This document shows, piece by piece, positions 6,971-8,673 of a stretch of DNA of 8,673 nucleotides. Numbering within the stretch: the stretch's first letter is position 1; every line of letters starts with the position of its first letter. Position numbers and translations under genes: made by a program. Source of the DNA: Thermoplasmata archaeon (GTDB lineage Archaea; Thermoplasmatota; Thermoplasmata; Thermoplasmatales; Thermoplasmataceae); assembly GCA_021835265.1 (NCBI GenBank), contig JAKBQK010000499.1, positions 1 to 8,673 on the forward strand, written 5' to 3'. The notes under the pieces were generated by a model. The model made no database searches, was not told the DNA's origin, and saw only the letters and a list, made by a program, of their open reading frames with translations.

Positions 6971-6977
6971 TTTTTTT
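6971..6977 (+). terminator. T-run terminator after the membrane zinc-ribbon gene
   Basis: Seven consecutive T lie 16 nt after the TGA in the 28-bp gap between two convergent genes. Archaeal RNA polymerase commonly terminates at such T-runs without a hairpin. Confidence 0.45.
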
Positions 6978-6983
6978 AATCCT

Positions 6984-7733
6984 TTAGCGTTTGTACATAT
7001 AGAGCATACCCTCCTGCGTAAAGCCAATTCTGTTAGCCACTATCTGGGAATAAACACTGTTTTCCGGTATTTCTGATATAACACTTTCCAAACCAATTTG
7101 GGAAGCATAATATACCCTTGCCAAGGCAATATCCATGCCTATGGATATGTTTCTATATCCCGGATCAACATAAAGGGAATGAAGTCTTCCCCGTCTGAAA
7201 TATTGTGTTATCCATCCCATTCCAACTATCTTATTATCCATCTCACAAACAAAACACTTATCTCCATATTTTAATGCCGCAGCTACCCATGCCCTGTTGA
7301 TTCTCCCATATGCCATTTCCAAAAAGTTCAATAGTTCATCTATTCTGGAAATTCCCATAATCTGAACTCTGTTTCTAAAGTTAAATTTAACATTCAGTTC
7401 AGACATTTTCAGGTAATTTATTCTTTCAATACCTGAATAATCACCAAACATTCTATTCGAATAGAAGAGCTGACCGAGGTTCATCAGGAAAAATTCTTCT
7501 GCTGTGTTAGAGTCCTTTGCAAAGCTTGTTCCAGAATTTTCAATTGGATCGTAAATATAAATCCCTGAAAAATCATCATTATCATCTTTTATGGCATATA
7601 TTTCTCCTGAGGCATCAATTGCATGTTTTATGAACAAAGGCAGAAAATAATCAAATAAACTTGTTTTAATTTTCGAAAAGGATGTACGATTAAAAATGGT
7701 GCTGGAATTATCAAATTTGAGGATCTTTCCCAT
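6984..7733 (-). CDS. GNAT-family N-acetyltransferase with an N-terminal extension
   Basis: A 249-aa protein whose C-terminal half (about 120-249) carries a GNAT fold. DNKIVGMGWITQYF is the beta-strand pair before motif A. LHSLYVDPGYRNISIG (184-199) is motif A for acetyl-CoA binding, and NSVYSQIVANRIGFTQEG is motif B with the usual xxxGF turn. The classical R/Q-x-x-G-x-G/A loop reads RNISIG, so the first glycine is Ser. The N-terminal 110 residues are not recognisable as an acetyltransferase; they contain IYAIKDDNDDFSGIYIYDP and could be a degenerate first GNAT repeat. Substrate unknown. The start at 7733 is fixed by an in-frame stop shortly upstream. No ribosome binding site is present and a weak AATTTAAC box lies about 25 nt before it, so it is probably leaderless. 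It converges on the membrane-protein gene, 28 bp apart. Confidence 0.85.
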   Translation of the reverse strand: MGKILKFDNSSTIFNRTSFSKIKTSLFDYFLPLFIKHAIDASGEIYAIKDDNDDFSGIYIYDPIENSGTSFAKDSNTAEEFFLMNLGQLFYSNRMFGDYSGIERINYLKMSELNVKFNFRNRVQIMGISRIDELLNFLEMAYGRINRAWVAAALKYGDKCFVCEMDNKIVGMGWITQYFRRGRLHSLYVDPGYRNISIGMDIALARVYYASQIGLESVISEIPENSVYSQIVANRIGFTQEGMLYMYKR

Positions 7734-7780
7734 AGGTGAGTTAATGTGGTCAGGTTAAATTCTTTACCATTTGATGCAAC

Positions 7781-7802
7781 GGATGTTACATCCTCTTTTT
7801 TT
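7781..7802 (+). repeat. Palindrome GGATGTTACATCC followed by T7
   Basis: GGATGT and ACATCC pair around a single central T (7781-7793), and a T7 run follows at 7796-7802. It lies 48-60 bp upstream of the acetyltransferase start, just beyond that gene's probable TATA box, which suits an operator. The hairpin plus T-run also looks like a rightward terminator, but no rightward transcript is known before it. Confidence 0.4.
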
Positions 7803-7896
7803 ATCCGAACCGGGGACATTGCAGAATGTAAACGCCAAATGAATTTTCCTCAAAAACTCCAGAAAGAATAGTATTGAATCTCATATAATACACGTC

Positions 7897-8010
7897 ATAT
7901 ATAAGACTTTAGTCCCTATCTAAGACTGGGAAGATTTAAACGTATATGTCAGTTGAAACTTGACGGCTTCAAAATTGAAGACTGAAACTTATCAGCAAAT
8001 TTGTTGCTGT
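7897..8010 (+). ncRNA. Candidate small RNA: TATA box followed by three hairpins
   Basis: ATATATAA at 7897-7904 would direct initiation near 7926. Downstream come GTCAGTTGAAACTTGAC (7948-7964, an AGTT/AACT stem extended past one bulged base), CTTCAAAATTGAAG (7967-7980, 6-bp arms) and CAGCAA-ATTTG-TTGCTG (7993-8009, 6-bp arms). TGAAACTT occurs twice, at 7954 and 7983, and TAAGACT twice, at 7902 and 7921. No protein frame covers it. The match to any known RNA family is nil as far as I can see. Confidence 0.3.
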
Positions 8011-8121
8011 GCGTCCTATATGAGGGTGCTATTTAGATGGTTTTAAAAACTTGATTCTTATATTCCCAGATTAATTATAGTTTTGAGCAAAACAGAATAA
8101 CTGTGAATATGGTGGGTCTAT

Positions 8122-8164
8122 GGAAAAATATTAAAATGTTTTCCTAAGACAATGAGATATTGTC
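8122..8164. repeat. Two adjacent perfect inverted repeats
   Basis: GGAAAA (8122-8127) pairs with TTTTCC (8139-8144) across 11 nt, and four bases later GACAAT (8148-8153) pairs with ATTGTC (8159-8164) across 5 nt. They could be two hairpins of one RNA or protein-binding sites. In AT-rich DNA 6-bp arms also arise by chance. Confidence 0.3.
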
Positions 8165-8293
8165 GTTTAATGGTCCTGAAAACGGAAGAATCACTAACGA
8201 TTATTTGAAATGAATTTGTCCTTGCTTTTATTAATTTCGTACTGGTATAAGGTCATTAGACACTCAAAATTACTCAGACTTTAAATAGTTCTG

Positions 8294-8347
8294 TTTCCAA
8301 TTGATACGAAAATATCCACAATTTTTCAAGGTATGTCAATTGGAGAA
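8294..8347. repeat. Imperfect long inverted repeat around CCAATTG/CAATTGG
   Basis: TTT-CCAATTG-ATAC (8294-8307) is mirrored by GTAT-gt-CAATTGG-ag-AAA (8331-8347), with a 23-nt spacer and two 2-nt bulges on the right arm. The core 7 bp are perfect. The CAATTG core recurs in the divergent region of the SPFH cluster at 3037-3060. Confidence 0.4.
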
Positions 8348-8417
8348 AGCTCTTTCCAACCACTTCACACAGTGCCTTTTACCCAAACCAAACGTCGTTT
8401 TCCTGCTTGCATAAGAT

Positions 8418-8444
8418 GGTAAATTACCGGGTCAAACCGGAATT
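8418..8444. promoter_or_regulatory. Overlapping palindromes upstream of the GntR-type gene, likely operator
   Basis: GGTAA-A-TTACC (8418-8428) is a perfect palindrome. It overlaps AATT-a-CCGG-GTCAAA-CCGG-AATT (8422-8444), an 8-bp inverted repeat with one bulged A. The block ends 18 bp before the probable TATA box of the regulator gene, a fitting place for its own or another regulator to bind. Confidence 0.45.
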
Positions 8445-8461
8445 CAAAATAAATGATAATC

Positions 8462-8471
8462 TTATTATATG
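8462..8471 (+). promoter_or_regulatory. TATA box of the GntR-type gene
   Basis: TTATTATATG is centred about 38 nt before the ATG at 8505, which would start transcription near 8492 and leave a short leader. An AGGT at 8494-8497 lies 7 nt before that ATG. Confidence 0.4.
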
Positions 8472-8504
8472 TGTTCTATCTATTCTATAACATAGGTTAA
8501 ATCA

Positions 8505-8673
8505 ATGTCAGAATTTGCAAGAAAAGACTTTATAGGACAGAATAAAAAAAATGAAGGTGCAAAAAGAATGCATAAAGAAAATGAAGGCTTTGCAATAACT
8601 ATAGACCTGGCTTCATCTGAGCCGATCTACAGGCAGATTATGAATAATATAATTAAGAATATTGCAAGTGGTA
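8505..8673 (+). CDS. GntR-family transcriptional regulator, N-terminal part (continues past window)
   Basis: Fifty-six codons are present before the window ends. A Lys-rich leader is followed by ITIDLASSEPIYRQIMNNII (about residues 31-50) and KNIASG, the hallmark first helix of GntR winged-helix domains (consensus xPIYxQIxxxIxxxIxxG, which continues as LxPGxxLPS beyond the window). GntR proteins bind palindromic operators as dimers and respond to metabolites through a C-terminal domain not seen here, so the subfamily cannot be told. The start is uncertain: the ATG at 8505 has a weak AGGT site, while the ATG at 8568 (Met 22) has a better GAAGGTG at 8553-8559, 8 nt away, and would give a more usual N-terminal length. 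Palindromes just upstream (8418-8444) are candidate autoregulatory sites. Confidence 0.85.
   Translation, partial: MSEFARKDFIGQNKKNEGAKRMHKENEGFAITIDLASSEPIYRQIMNNIIKNIASG

Larger units (their letters stand above)
7734..8504. other. 771-bp gene-free region rich in inverted repeats
   Basis: No open frame of convincing length or composition is found on either strand. The region holds a good TATA box at 7897-7904, a cluster of three small hairpins at 7948-8009, inverted repeats GGAAAA/TTTTCC (8122-8144) and GACAAT/ATTGTC (8148-8164), a longer imperfect repeat at 8294-8347 and overlapping palindromes at 8418-8444 before the regulator gene. I found no tRNA, rRNA, CRISPR array or recognisable riboswitch. 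Confidence 0.6.

Noticed and set aside
7628..7819. 63-aa minus-strand frame upstream of the acetyltransferase
   Set aside because: Overlaps the start of the acetyltransferase in another frame and covers its promoter; no ribosome binding site.
7734..8504. tRNA, CRISPR array or known riboswitch in the long gene-free region
   Set aside because: No cloverleaf with a T-arm GGTTCRA, no regularly spaced repeats and no recognisable aptamer core were seen.

Overview
The window looks archaeal, most likely from the Thermoplasmatota (Thermoplasma/Ferroplasma/Cuniculiplasma-like). AT-rich TATA-like boxes sit about 24-26 nt upstream of several start codons, which is the pattern of leaderless archaeal transcripts. 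Genes inside transcription units use GGTGA-type ribosome binding sites or overlapping stop/start codons instead. CxxC zinc ribbons recur, and one predicted membrane protein has an exported domain dense in N-glycosylation sequons. The lineage is inferred from style, not from a marker gene.

Layout. (1) 2-571 (+): C-terminal part of a conserved protein of unknown function that begins before the window. (2) About 572-1138: a decayed patch with a minus-strand reading-frame remnant (603-851) and an IS3-type transposase orfA remnant carrying an in-frame stop (about 841-1080). A terminator-like hairpin for the next operon follows. (3) 1139-2835 (-): a two-gene operon, a helical conserved protein followed by an SPFH_2 (YdjI/'virion core' type) protein with three zinc ribbons. 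(4) 2836-3206: divergent promoter region. (5) 3207-6955 (+): three genes running the other way. They are a 391-aa protein with a weak kinase-like FVDLEG motif, a 496-aa coiled-coil/helical-repeat protein with a His/Tyr/Gly-rich tail, and a secreted, glycosylated, single-pass membrane protein with a cytoplasmic zinc ribbon. The last two overlap by ATGA. (6) 6984-7733 (-): a convergent GNAT-type acetyltransferase. (7) 7734-8504: a 771-bp gene-free region rich in hairpins and inverted repeats, with a good TATA box. (8) 8505 to the end (+): start of a GntR-family regulator.

The part most worth attention is 1139-6955. SPFH_2 proteins with zinc ribbons belong to membrane-associated stress modules (compare the Bacillus ydjFGHI operon). 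Here the SPFH_2 gene is divergent from genes for a possible kinase-like protein, a coiled-coil repeat protein and a transmembrane protein that joins an outside domain to an inside zinc ribbon. I infer a candidate archaeal envelope-sensing or membrane-scaffold system. This rests on gene content and arrangement only.
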